Shown here: piece by piece, positions 1-9,848 of the stretch | How positions within the stretch are numbered: position 1 is the stretch's first letter | Layout: each line of letters starts with the position of its first letter | Assembly (NCBI GenBank): GCA_019400425.1 | Contig: JAFREE010000299.1 | Location: 1 to 14,677, forward strand | From: Hymenochaete sp. R1 | Lineage: Eukaryota; Basidiomycota; Agaricomycetes; Hymenochaetales; Hymenochaetaceae | Direction of reading: 5' to 3' | DNA length: 14,677 nucleotides | Notes under the pieces: model-generated | The model's database searches: none | Seen by the model: only the letters and a program-made list of their open reading frames with translations | What the model was told of the DNA's origin: nothing | Made by a program: the position numbers and the translations under genes

Positions 1-1368
1 TCAAATTTGAGTTACCATTTTAGGCAATGCGCGATTTCCTTTTTGAGACACCAATTCAGTGCGAAAAGTTTAGATCTGACGGAGGGAGGAGAGGAGGACT
101 CGGCTGTTGCCTAATTCCGTAAACAAGTCCCGTGACCCGGTTGTTTGCCGCCATCTTCCTCTCTTCCTCAATGGAGCTCCGCCGTCTGCCTGACAACACT
201 CATCCACCACCACCGCTATTGTTCAATACACGACCATATACCACAAGAGACGTTCAACTCAGGGGAGGCTGAACAAAGAAGAAACGTCCTGCTAAAGCTG
301 CCGTTTATAGACAAACGCTGGTGTTCTGCTGGTCGACTCGACGTTTCTCAATCTGCGTTCTCAAGTTGACGATAGCTCTCAAGGATGTATATCAACGAGT
401 GTTAAATAAAGTCGCGACGGCGAAGGGAACTGCAAGCTACGTCTGCTATCAGAGACTCAATCTCGGGGAAATTGGAACTCGAAAGCTGGTGGTCAGTTTG
501 ATGCGTAGTACGCACGGTGTTGTAGGAGTGGAATGCAGTATCCGGTCTTCACTGAGGAGGTGAGTCGAGCCCGGTTACAAGTTAGACCTGGGTGTTGCTG
601 TCTTACTATTCGTCGTCCTTATGTCAACCACCACTGCAGTTTTTTTTTTGCGAGGAACGCGGAGCAGCAAACTCGACGTAAGTACGAGCGCACCGCGACA
701 ACCTTGCTCCTGAGCTCGTATTTCCTGGCTTCGAACTTCAAGCACACATTAGGGTTTTCGGTCTTTGTGATTCTTATCAAAGCAGCCGACAATCTCAAGT
801 CAGCGCTCTCCTCTTTAATAAGTCTGATATATATATATAGGCACCAGTCGCCATATCTGCGAGAATCAGCACGTTCCTGTTCAGCTAGGAATCTGCAAAT
901 GAGATCAATAGCAACACAAATGGCACTCTAGTGATCGGTATGTCAAGCTGTATGTACATCCAGTTCATTTGCGAGAGCCCGTTCGTTTCACCTCGCCTTG
1001 CCCATTCGAGAAATATCCGGCTTCTCCTGCCCATCAACTCGCGCTTTTCTCGTCTATCCGGATTCTTTTAGCGAAAATCACTGACCAACTCTCTTGCCAA
1101 CTTCTATTCTCAATTGTGTCCAAAGCCTCTGAAAGGTAGAGTCACTACAATTTCATCATGCTTGTCAGTAATTGATGGCAAGCCCGTCACTCTTGAGGTT
1201 CGTTTTCGTCGATTTTTCGTCGATTTTTCACTACATTTCTATTTCTTAATCTTTTTTTCCAGCCACAAGATCGAAGGCAGCTAACCGTCTCTTTCTATAT
1301 GTATAGAATTTTACAGCTCTGGATGCAAAGGTAGTACTTTGCAGTTCCGTCGAACAGACATTTATTAA
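1..1368. other. Leader region with no recognised gene
   Basis: I find no recognisable protein family in any frame here. The longest forward frame (533-931, 132 codons) has mixed, low-information composition and no motif I know. Visible local structure is a 13-nt alternating AT run (827-839), which could act as a core promoter element or be a simple repeat, and an 11-bp unit TTTTCGTCGAT present twice in tandem (1203-1213 and 1214-1224). The region may hold the 3' end of a gene lying further left, or the regulatory region of the gene that starts at 1485. RNA-seq would decide; the sequence alone does not. Confidence 0.4.
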
Positions 1369-1369
1369 T

Positions 1370-1409
1370 AAGCACGTACAACTTCTAGTATAAATGCGGG
1401 TACGTGCTT
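1370..1409 (+). promoter_or_regulatory. TATA box inside a perfect 10-bp inverted repeat
   Basis: TATAAAT at 1389-1395 lies about 90 nt upstream of the ATG at 1485, a normal spacing for a fungal core promoter plus short 5' leader. It sits in the 20-nt spacer between AAGCACGTAC (1370-1379) and GTACGTGCTT (1400-1409), which are exact reverse complements. Each arm contains an ACGT core of the kind bound by bHLH or bZIP factors. The repeat is seen directly. A role as a paired operator or a DNA/RNA hairpin over the TATA box is inference. Confidence 0.5.
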
Positions 1410-1484
1410 TACATTGCCCTTCACATCTTTCTTATCTGACGGTTCTCTATTAATCCAGCTTCGTCTGGTCCTTCAGAACGCCTT

Positions 1485-2537
1485 ATGTCTACATCAACAC
1501 TCAAACATGCTATTCTTGAAGTCGAAACAGTGGAGGAGGCATTGAATAGGTACACATCCCTTTTGCAGCGTGCATGCCATCCCAAACCGAACGTATTCAC
1601 TGGCCTTTCCAACACGAAAAGTCAGGGTGAAGCAGAGATGCGACAGAGAATCGAATACTTGGGACGAAGAGAGGGAAAGACCAATTCTGAGATTGAGGTG
1701 AGCAAAGATCCGTTTATTAACCAATACGAAAGGACTGATAATAGTGTTGACCGTTCGAAGATTGCGAAGTTGCGCGTTACCGTCGATGGCTATATTTGGT
1801 ATCTAAAGGCATACCATTATTGCTATACATCTAACGGGTACAATAATTTCACGAGTGCCCATATAAGGAACAACGCTATCACTGTATCCTCGGCCTACAT
1901 TGAGGCCTTAAGAAAGCTTACCGAGCTGGGGAACGTCATCGTCGGTACATGGATGTCTCGTTTCCGCATGGACGCCGACTCCATTTTGCATTACTCTGCA
2001 AGCATGCCTACAGAAGCAATTGCGTTAAACACAGGAGCGTGGCGGAAACCCGATGACGCTAAAGTCAGACTTCGTGAAGCCGTTCTCAGGACAGATGCAA
2101 ATCTACCCGAGACGCAACTTACCGCAGAGCTGGAGCAGCTAACGAATGCTCTACTTACCCCTCAGGACGGGAACGCCTCGCTCAATGACTTCATAGCCGA
2201 AGATATATACGGTTCACCTACCTTTGACGTCCGCGACCTTTGGAGAGTAATGGCATGCGTCAGGGAGTATCAAGCCACGCTCGTGGCATATAAGGAAGGT
2301 TTCCTCAATTCACCTCTCGGTAAGTTTCTTTGCGCAAACTCAATGGCTTTCATTCCGAAGCGAGAGCGAGATAGAGAGGACAGTGGTCAAGATGGCGGTT
2401 CGAGGCGCAAGATGAACAAAGGTTCAGACGGTGCGCCTTTGTATTGTTTTGAAGCTACGTTTGACGTTGAATTATGGCTGTTTGGCTGTAGGTGTGCGCC
2501 AGTAACGATCTTCACCGTAATCATTCAGTCCTCCTAG
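1485..2537 (+). CDS. Hypothetical protein, no recognised domain
   Basis: An uninterrupted frame of 350 codons starts at the first ATG after the TATA box at 1389-1395. The predicted protein is soluble, with no signal peptide or membrane segment. It is rich in charged and leucine-containing stretches suggesting alpha helices (for example residues ~115-155 and ~205-225), and carries a basic stretch RKMNKG near residue 313. I recognise no family. The last ~70 codons look less protein-like, and two good donor sites occur there. A GTGCGC donor at 2431 with an acceptor at 2490-2491 would remove 61 nt and end the protein at TAA 2503-2505 (319 aa). A GTAAGT donor at 2320 could lead to the CTGCAG acceptor near 2550. 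The N-terminal ~280 residues are therefore the safer part. The gene converges on the M43 protease gene. Confidence 0.5.
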   Translation: MSTSTLKHAILEVETVEEALNRYTSLLQRACHPKPNVFTGLSNTKSQGEAEMRQRIEYLGRREGKTNSEIEVSKDPFINQYERTDNSVDRSKIAKLRVTVDGYIWYLKAYHYCYTSNGYNNFTSAHIRNNAITVSSAYIEALRKLTELGNVIVGTWMSRFRMDADSILHYSASMPTEAIALNTGAWRKPDDAKVRLREAVLRTDANLPETQLTAELEQLTNALLTPQDGNASLNDFIAEDIYGSPTFDVRDLWRVMACVREYQATLVAYKEGFLNSPLGKFLCANSMAFIPKRERDREDSGQDGGSRRKMNKGSDGAPLYCFEATFDVELWLFGCRCAPVTIFTVIIQSS

Positions 2538-3155
2538 TGCTTTCTGCAGGAAGCGCAGAGTCGCGTGAGACCGTAGTTGGGAAACACAAGGCTCTCCAAA
2601 CCAAACATCCATTCTTGATTTTGCGTTAGCCTCGAAGAAGCCCTGTACGTAGCTTTTGATAACAAGCTGATGGTCATAAGTAAATTTTCCATTGCTTTGG
2701 CACTGCGTGAAGCTGCTTAAACAAAATTTCGTTCAAACACATAATCAGTGCTTTTGCGTTGCGGCGACCCTACCATCAATCACTTCGAATGTCTATGAAG
2801 CGTTGCGTGATTGATCTCGACAGGCTTCAGCAGACTTGCATGAACGAGCCTTGTTCTCAAGTACTGCCTAGACCTGCAAACTATTCAAAAAGCTGTAAGT
2901 GACTTATATGGAGATTTTAAAGCAACAGGCCGAGAGCAGGTTGAAATCCGAATGTCAGGTGCGTTTATGCAAGCATGGCAATTCACTCGTTTCGTGCTTC
3001 CTTTTGTTGCGTTTTCGCCATTCGAAAATATTCCCTCAGTCTCCGCGAGCGTATTGGATTGTCGTTTCAACCGTGTACCTTTTGAATACAGCCTTATATT
3101 TCCCCCCCAAAAAAACAGCAAGGAAAAAAAGAAATGCTTCCCTTCTTTATCCTCG
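2538..3155. other. Intergenic region between convergent genes
   Basis: This stretch separates the 3' ends of the hypothetical gene (+) and the metalloprotease gene (-), so it should hold both polyadenylation regions. I see no further gene. The frames on either strand (longest 100 codons) have no family resemblance. A homopolymer block, C7 at 3102-3108 followed directly by A7 at 3109-3115, lies just downstream of the protease stop codon when read on the minus strand. There is a remaining possibility that the first part (2550-2630) is a terminal exon of the upstream gene. Confidence 0.4.
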
Positions 3156-4447
3156 TCACAACCCTCTATATGTCGCAATCTGACCACTTAGCCTACTTGC
3201 TTGACCGTCAGTGAACTCCGTCATGCACGAATCGAAGCTGTAATCCATGTAATTATCTTTAAAGGGTATTTTTGAGCTTCTTTCTTTGTGCGAAGTGACT
3301 AGAACACTCACGAATAGGGTCTACGCCGCCTCCCGAGCAAGTGTCTTTGCCAGAGGGACACCCAACGGTCGATGTACCCTCAGGAGGCGTATCGTCGACC
3401 AAGTCACCATCGCCCGAGCAACCCTGTTGTGAATGACAAGACCGAAATTAGTACGTGGCTTGTGCGGCATTAGATGGCGACTCACGCCTTGGAAGGTGTG
3501 ATAGAGACCGACCCAATGACCTGCTTCGTGCGTTAAAGTCTAAATCACGTCTCGTTAGTATCTCTCTTGAAAAATGGACACGGTGGATGGTGAAGGAAGA
3601 GCGGAGAGCAAAAATAAAGGAGTGAGGGAAAGTGACGTGCCTTTCCTTCGTTGTAGTTCTGTGTACTGCCTCCAGGAACACTTGAGAACAAAATGACTAC
3701 GCCATCGTCCTTTGGATTCGATGAGTAGTCGCTTGGGAAGGTCGCATATCCAAGAAGACCCGCTCCAGACCCCGAAGTGAATCCGACCGAGTACACGTTA
3801 AGATCCGCGGCGCCGCCCTGCCTGAGCTGCTCCTTCATTGCAGTTTGCTGAGACGAGTCGGGACCAGCATTGTCGAACCAATCGGAGTTGACAGTGCTTT
3901 AAATGACGAGAGGCGATTTTGGATTGGTAAAAGGTTTTGATGAACGTGAATGTGGTGGTAGAAAAGAAGGCGACATGCGCACCGGTCTGTACCCGCGAGG
4001 ACGAACGTGAGTTCAGCGATCGCGTAGTCTTGGTTCATTACATCAATCTGACTTGAGATTTGCGAATCACTAAATAAATCGCGATTGAGCCTTTGTGTGT
4101 TGACGACGAAAAAGCACACCAAGAGCTTACGGGACGTTGCCTCCAGATGTGGTCGAGTCTTTCGAGATGACGTGCCAGTACACAGAGATGGTCGCTGCTT
4201 GGGCTTCAAGTGTCCTTGACCCGCCAATTTCGGCCAGTTTCGCTTGGAAGTCCTGCTCTACGAGTGCGACTTTTTCATCTGAGATAGTTGTCCCACAACG
4301 CAACCTGGCACGTTCCTTTGTTAGAAGAGATCACAAATAAGACCAACGGAGATCGTACAGAGTAGTAGCGTTGCCATCCAGAGGACTGGCAGAGACTGCG
4401 CCAACGAGGAGAAATGCAGCTCCGATGAAAGACTTGAGGCTTTGCAT
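3156..4447 (-). CDS. Secreted M43-family (pappalysin-like) zinc metalloprotease
   Basis: I model seven exons: 4447-4359, 4304-4131, 4069-3983, 3896-3641, 3539-3486, 3423-3312 and 3256-3156. They join in phase to 290 residues, the usual size for fungal extracellular M43 proteases. The N-terminus ([20 protein letters not shown]) is a clear signal peptide. The catalytic zinc site [11 protein letters not shown] lies at residues ~206-216 (HExxHxxGxxH), followed by a Cys-rich [16 protein letters not shown] stretch and a Met-turn region [12 protein letters not shown] near 258-269. The enzyme should hydrolyse peptide bonds outside the cell; substrate unknown. Introns 1, 4 and 5 show CTAAC/ACTAAC/TACTAAT branch points. 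Intron 4 (3640-3540, 101 nt) must begin with GC to keep the HEAGH frame. The others are GT-AG: 4358-4305, 4130-4070, 3982-3897, 3485-3424 and 3311-3257. The start is the first ATG after a TATA box at 4536. Confidence 0.93.
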
Positions 4448-4527
4448 GATGAAGTGGTGGATGTGAACGACGAGTCGGAGAAGACAGCAAACCCCGTTTG
4501 AAAAACAGAAGGGCAGTACTCACCTCA

Positions 4528-4536
4528 CCTTTTATA
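4528..4536 (-). promoter_or_regulatory. TATA box of the M43 protease gene
   Basis: Reading the minus strand, TATAAAAGG spans 4536-4528, about 80-90 nt before the protease ATG at 4447. This is a close match to the TATAAAA consensus at a normal fungal distance, leaving room for a leader of about 50 nt. A strong TATA box fits an inducible secreted enzyme, though that is inference. Confidence 0.6.
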
Positions 4537-5752
4537 CACAGAAACAACCGTGACGTCCATGGCAATTCCGACCAGAGGAGTACCAGTGCTCCCTATGCTA
4601 TGCGCAATGGAACCATAGATGGACCATACAGAGACCTTTCCTTCCAAATCGACCCACCACATGCAACAGACAAACCCTCCTGGCCTCGGATAAGATCGTT
4701 GTATATAGCTGTCAATACCGAAACATATGGATCATCAGTGTCAATCAAGCAACGCACCGATCCGTTAATGAGCTGGCATGCTTGGCATTGCTTCTCCGGT
4801 CCCTCGCACCATCTCAACTCCGGGCTTTTCAAACAAGAGTGTAGACGAACTGTCAACAAGCTTCTTTGCTTGAGGTATCATAGATGGATAGAACGGGAAG
4901 CAGCACGGTAGGAAGCCTGTACCACTGCTGGCGTGACCTCGGACCAATTAAACACGGTGCAGGGGAGGGGTAAAGTTGAAAAAAAGAACGCAAGACTGTA
5001 TACCCGTGAGACCGGTCCACTTTGAAATGACAGCAACGTCGGTGTGGACCTTCAGATAGAGTCGCACATGCATGGTGCTTGGCAGCATCTGGTACCCATG
5101 CGGTGAGATTAACGTTGAATTGAGAAGCGACGGCGATTCGGGATTTTTGTGTGAATGGTGGGATTTGAAGCTTTGAGTGGCTAGAACGTCAACTAGAGCA
5201 GTTGGAGACTCCAGAAAATGCTGAAAGGAACCAAGGAAGGGTAGTCTCGGGAGAACGAAGACGCAGGCTGTCCAGCAATTTGAAAGGACTTTCGACCTAT
5301 TGTTTGCTTGAATCTCGTCGATGTCGAAACATTCACAACAAGTAGTCCATTGACGACGCTTGGGATTTGTACGCTTTACAATTGATGCAGGGGATGTGCT
5401 GGTGTTAATTGGGTGCAGGTGTGCGAGAGAAGATGGGAGTAAGAAGGAAAGAAGAACGCGCTCACCGCCTACTTTCGCTCTCGGTCAACGCATCGCAGAT
5501 CAACCAACCTCAAGATATTTTCATAATCTGAGCTGGGCACTGTCTTTCACCACGGTAACACTGACAGCGCTTGATTCTATGATAATGAAACCTGGCTTGT
5601 TCATTTCCTTGATCAATGAATATCGCCATGTTATGTTGCTCGTGCCATTCCGTTGTTTTTCCCAACTGTGTGACATGCAGACGCGTTTCCGTGATGTGTC
5701 ACACTAAGTTGCGTACATCCACCGTCCACCAACCATTGAACTCACCACAACG
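4537..5752. other. 1.2-kb region between divergent genes, no gene recognised
   Basis: This lies between the upstream side of the M43 protease gene (-) and the start of the Crinkler-like gene (+), and should contain both promoters. Forward frames at 4498-4911 and 5360-5707 and reverse frames at 4593-4859 are open for 88-137 codons, but none has a recognisable motif, signal peptide or plausible exon structure. No clear TATA box precedes 5753. I found no repeat matching elsewhere in the window. Confidence 0.35.
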
Positions 5753-6229
5753 ATGACAGCCGCGACGGTGAAAAAGACAGCGGTCTGGTACTTGCTCATT
5801 GATCACAACAAGGAAGCTCTTGGACGCATAACTTCTGAGCTCGTGCCTTGCGAGATAAATGTTGACGACTTCAAGAAGAAGATCAAGGAGCGCAGACCGG
5901 ACATCGACCATAGGACTGGAAGGACGGTTGCCGCCGCCGAGCTTGACGTCTGGAGGTGCAAGGACAGGGATGTGGGCAAAGTATCCGACGAAGACTTGGA
6001 AGAGCATATCAAGGGCTTCGAATTTTCAAATAAAAGTGACCACGTCGAGAAAGTGACGTCAAGGACAAAGGTAGCAGACCTTAACCTTGATCCGATGGAG
6101 AACCTCATTGTGCAGATTCCCGGTGCGTTGTGTCACGTCTCTTGCTTATTTTTCTCTTCTTATTTCGTTCATGTAGTTCCAGTTTCCCAATTTCATCAGT
6201 TCTATGAGGATGAGGATGAAGAGATGTAG
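5753..6229 (+). CDS. Crinkler (CRN) N-terminal header-only protein
   Basis: Two exons are likely, 5753-6122 and 6177-6229, separated by a 54-nt GT-AG intron (6123-6176). They give 140 residues. The protein resembles the ubiquitin-like header domain of Crinkler proteins. It has a hydrophobic first strand (VWYLLIDHN, residues 11-19), a lysine-rich helix (DDFKKKIKERRPDI, 38-51), the characteristic LDVWRCKDRDV block (64-74) where fungal and oomycete members place their conserved motif, and the closing NLIVQIP (117-123), equivalent to the hydrophobic-proline end of the header. After it comes only a short tail ending in an acidic run (EDEDEEM). The C-terminal effector domain normal for full Crinklers (several hundred residues) is absent. 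There is no signal peptide, as is usual in fungal members. The function of header-only forms is unknown. The start is the first ATG of the frame. Confidence 0.75.
   Translation: MTAATVKKTAVWYLLIDHNKEALGRITSELVPCEINVDDFKKKIKERRPDIDHRTGRTVAAAELDVWRCKDRDVGKVSDEDLEEHIKGFEFSNKSDHVEKVTSRTKVADLNLDPMENLIVQIPGALCHVSCLFFSSYFVHVVPVSQFHQFYEDEDEEM
6123..6176 (+). other. 54-nt in-frame intron of the Crinkler-like gene
   Basis: The intron starts GTGCGT and ends ATGTAG with a pyrimidine-rich second half. It is exactly 18 codons long and has no stop in the coding frame, so splicing and retention both give a full-length reading frame. Retention would insert a hydrophobic stretch (CLFFSSYFVHVV) just after the header domain. 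Splicing joins IP directly to VPVSQF, which looks the more natural protein. Confidence 0.55.
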
Positions 6230-6860
<631 letters not shown>

Positions 6861-6869
6861 CGATTGTAC

Positions 6870-7760
6870 CCGATCTCTTAAATGCAGCATCGAATCATTC
6901 AACTCAAATTGACTGCGACTCTTTTCAGCGACTTCGACAGTAAAGACAATCCCACTCCTTCATCGACCACAGGATCGAGCGCCTTCTCCCCCCCCCATTT
7001 TCTGGCCATCACCCGGACCCAGAGACGCCCCTCACACCTAGCTCCGCAGTTCTTCCCTCCTCGCCATCGAGCGATAATGATCATGCTGTAAGGTTGCTCA
7101 TTCTTTTTTTGCGCAGCAAATATCGATTACATCTCAAACATCTGGAGACGTTCGAGCTCATGCGCCCACGACAACCATCAGTAGCAACAAGCGGAAGCCG
7201 AATCGTCGTGCCAATACCGCCAAGCGTCGTGCGATGCACGAGGCTGTCGAACGTGCCCGCCGTGAATCCCTCAATGGACGCTTCCTCGACCTCGTAAGCC
7301 TCCCGTCGAATCTCGTCATGCCAAGAGTCCATCAAAGTCCGCAAATGTCAACTCGTCAATCACCATCATCCACCAAGCGCGCGTCAACTCGCCCGTTGCT
7401 GTCGTCCGTGCGCGCCAGACGCGCTTTCTTTCCGCTGCTCTCGTTTGCTCGCTCGCAACTGGACGCGTCGGGAATGGAAAAAAAGAATCCCTGGATGGCG
7501 TGCTCGAGTGGGATTGCCTTGGTTGGAGGAACCCGTTCGGAATAGCAAATTCATGGTATATCTCAAACCGCAAGGGATGGAAGGGAATGGAGGAAGTGGG
7601 GGTGGGGAGACAGGGGACGGGGAGAGGAGGAAAAATGCTCGCACGCGCGGGACAAGCATGATGACAGCAACAACGACGGTTTTGCGCACATGCAGCCTCA
7701 ACTAGCCACCACTACTGCCCCAAGCATCCCTCAGATGGATTTTGCGCGCGATTGCATTAG
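6870..7760 (+). pseudogene. bHLH transcription factor, decayed copy A
   Basis: Pieces of one bHLH protein can be followed through changing frames. SNHSTQIDCDSF is followed by SDFDSKDNPTPSSTTGSSA, DPETPLTPSSAVLP, then the bHLH basic region KRKPNRRANTAKRR (7183-7230) and MHEAVERARRESLNGRFLDL (7234-7293). After that come PSKSANVNSSI, EWKKRIPGWRARVGLPWLEE (7454-7513) and AHMQPQLATTT. The basic region keeps H-x3-E-R-x-R-R, the class that contacts CACGTG E-boxes. Breaks include a frameshift near 6930, one at a C9 run (6988-6996), one near 7310-7326 and two more before 7690. The intron at 7088-7116 has shrunk to 29 nt. An intact ancestor would have been a nuclear E-box-binding regulator. This copy cannot make a full protein unless several breaks are sequencing errors. 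Confidence 0.8.
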
Positions 7761-7829
7761 CATGGACATGATCGGCATGCGGACCTGGTACTTCAATCTC
7801 AGACGCAGCTTCAAATACCACAGGCGTCA

Positions 7830-8971
7830 CACTCACCCCGGCCCTTGCCCACATCAAGCTGATAATGCGAGCGGGCACGGCTGGCGAGCCTGTCTTGGGC
7901 TGGGCTCATTACCCAGCTCGAGGAAGGCGTCGAGGGTGGCAAGTCTAGGGCGTAGCGTATCTGTTACACCTGGGCTTCTTGCTGCTGGGGCTAGGGCGGA
8001 GCGCGCAAAGGAAAAGATGGTGGAACCGAAGGCGAGTGAGAAGATGAAGGAGGGAACGGTGGTGTTGGGTATGGAGTTGCCGCTTGGGGAGATTGTTGAT
8101 GGTTTTGCTTGGGGCACAGGTGACGCAGGAGGAATTTGTGAGGGAGATGAGGAGGGAGGTGTTGGAAGTTGAGAGGAAGGTGCGTTTCTGTTTTTCGTTT
8201 GAGATCGATGAACGACGGGGATTTTTTCCCCTGTCTTTTCGTCATTTTGCTACACACCGAGCGTCTGCCGTTCACTTTTCTTCTTGTAAAGTGGGCTTTG
8301 TTGTCTCTTGCTTGCACGTGTGCTGATTTTCTCTCCTTCGTAGTTCCTTGAAAAGTCTGCCCCGCTGTACGAACATCGCACATCCATTGTCTCGGGAACC
8401 GTCCACCCTCGCGTTGAAGAACTTGAAGCAGGCCACGCGCACACGCATGCTCAGGCTGCTGCCGCACTCCAGGCTGCTTTGGATGATATCCCAGCGGATG
8501 GAGTTGGTGTGGATGTGAAGGGTATGAAGATGACCGCCGTGACGGAGACGGTGCCATTGGACGCGGTTTGGTTGACCGTCTTGAGGAATCACCCTGACGT
8601 GAGGGCACTACTGAGTCCCAGGTACTTGTTTTCTTCTTCTTTTCTTTTCAATAGTGAGTAATTGAAAAAAAGAGCTAACCCTTTTGTGCATTACAGGTAT
8701 GTACCTGTCCTCAGACACCTCGTTGACGGTCGTCTCCCCTACCTTATCCGCCCCCCCATCTCGAACGTCGCTGTCCCTCGACCTCGACGCCTATCCCAAC
8801 CACAAGCAGAATGGCACGTGCGCAAGGAAGCCAGATCTCAAGCTCTCGTTCGCGTTCGAGCCCAACGGCTGGTTCGAGAACGAAATGTTGGCGAAAACGT
8901 ACGTTCATAGGAAAGAGACGGACCGGCTTGGGAACACGGTGGTTGGGCGCACTGGAGAAACACTGATTTGA
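7830..8971 (+). pseudogene. Nucleosome assembly protein (NAP) family, broken/truncated
   Basis: The NAP-domain core is recognisable: TQEEFVREMRREVLEVERK (8123-8179), a 164-nt GT-AG intron (8180-8343), FLEKSAPLYEHRTSIVSG with VHPRVEELEAG, then LDAVWLTVLRNHPDVRALLS (8557-8616). A 75-nt intron with a CTAAC branch point (8622-8696) and VLRHLVDGRLPYL follow. In another frame come KPDLKLSFAFEPNGWFENEM and LAKTYVHRKET. These match the NAP order: dimerisation helix, LYxxR segment, (F/V)WLTxLxNH, and the FxFxxNxxFxNxxLxKTY earmuff region. The frame breaks at or near a C7 run (8751-8757), and the protein stops at 8971 without the final sheet or the acidic tail. The N-terminal side (7830-8119) is weak; SLPSSRKASRVASL near 7910 may be its remnant. 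Real NAPs are histone H2A-H2B chaperones. Retained introns point to DNA-level duplication, not retroposition. Confidence 0.72.
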
Positions 8972-9208
8972 CGGAATTGCGGTTGATCTCCAGAATAAAC
9001 TTGTTGGGGAACGGTGCCATCTTTCTTTTTCTTTTCTTCGAATGCATAATTCAACTGCAAACTGTAGACATACATACACAATTGTTGTACTTTGTTTTTT
9101 TTTGTTGTAGAATAAAATGTCATTTGACTGGTATGTCGCTCCCTTCGTTTGACTTTGTATGCACAGACAAGTTTGAAAGCGCGCAAAATCGGCGTCGTCT
9201 TGCATTCG
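8972..9208. other. Short intergenic stretch, nothing recognised
   Basis: T-rich DNA lies between the NAP remnant (+) and a possible orphan gene ending at 9209 (-). It contains a T9 run at 9093-9101 followed by GTTGTAG, which looks like an intron 3' end but has no convincing exons around it. Confidence 0.3.
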
Positions 9209-9848
9209 CTATGCACTCGTCATGCTCTGAAGTTTATCTTTTTTTGTCCGCCCCAGGTGTTCCCCGCTGATGTTGCAGGTGTCTAACGCCCATTCGTAAT
9301 CCGATTCCAGTGGGCAAAATGCGCTAGGGGCAGCAATAGTTGTGTTGAACAGAGAGCTGGCCCTTTCCAACGGCATTCTCAGCCTTCGGAGTTGCTTGTT
9401 AGTCAAAATTCATGGGACAAAAGGATAGCCAGCGCACCTTGATGCCCAAGCTTTCGCCCACAAAAGCTTCCAGTCCTTCATTCAACCAGCCCTGACCAGC
9501 TTCGATCCCAGCTCTATTATTGCTATCCATGCGAGCGATACTCACCAGGAGAACAATTTCTCAGAGCAATGCACTTTCGTAGCGCCAGGAGCAACATGCC
9601 ATAGCTTGAAACCAAAGCGCGATGGTTTGGAGGTACCGCGAGCGAGCTAGGTAGCGAAAAAAAATTGTCGTCTTTGTTAGTGCACCAACAGCGCGTCACT
9701 TTGATTGTACCTTGAGAAGACGATGAAGACCGCGACCGTCTATGTGGTCATTCTTGGGGGTTGGGTGTGAACATGGCGCATTGCACGTTGCTACTTTCGG
9801 CGCGCTGTGGGCCGTTTTGGTCGGCCATTGCTTTGAGTTCCCGCGCAT
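9209..9848 (-). CDS. Possible three-exon orphan protein, 137 aa
   Basis: Exons 9848-9711, 9646-9546 and 9383-9209 join in phase (138 + 101 + 175 = 414 nt) to 137 residues. Intron 1 (9710-9647, 64 nt) has GTACAA, a CTAAC branch point and a TACCTAG acceptor. Intron 2 (9545-9384, 162 nt) has a perfect GTGAGT donor, a CTAAC branch point and CGAAG as acceptor. The protein starts MRGNSKQWPTKTAHSAPK, contains GRGLHRLLK joined to LARGTSKPSRFGFKLWHV, and ends with a Cys-containing stretch (FCPLESDYEWALDTCNISG). I recognise no family and see no signal peptide. It could equally be part of another decayed gene, given its surroundings. Phase agreement and splice signals are the only support. Confidence 0.3.

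Noticed and set aside
533..931. 132-codon forward frame in the leader region
   Set aside because: No motif, no plausible splice context and mixed composition; it overlaps an AT simple repeat.
7991..8608. 205-codon minus-strand frame, Pro/Ser/Arg-rich
   Set aside because: It is antisense to the recognisable NAP coding sequence and its composition is that of a mirror frame.
8744..9205. 153-codon minus-strand frame
   Set aside because: Antisense to the NAP C-terminal region; no motif or signal.
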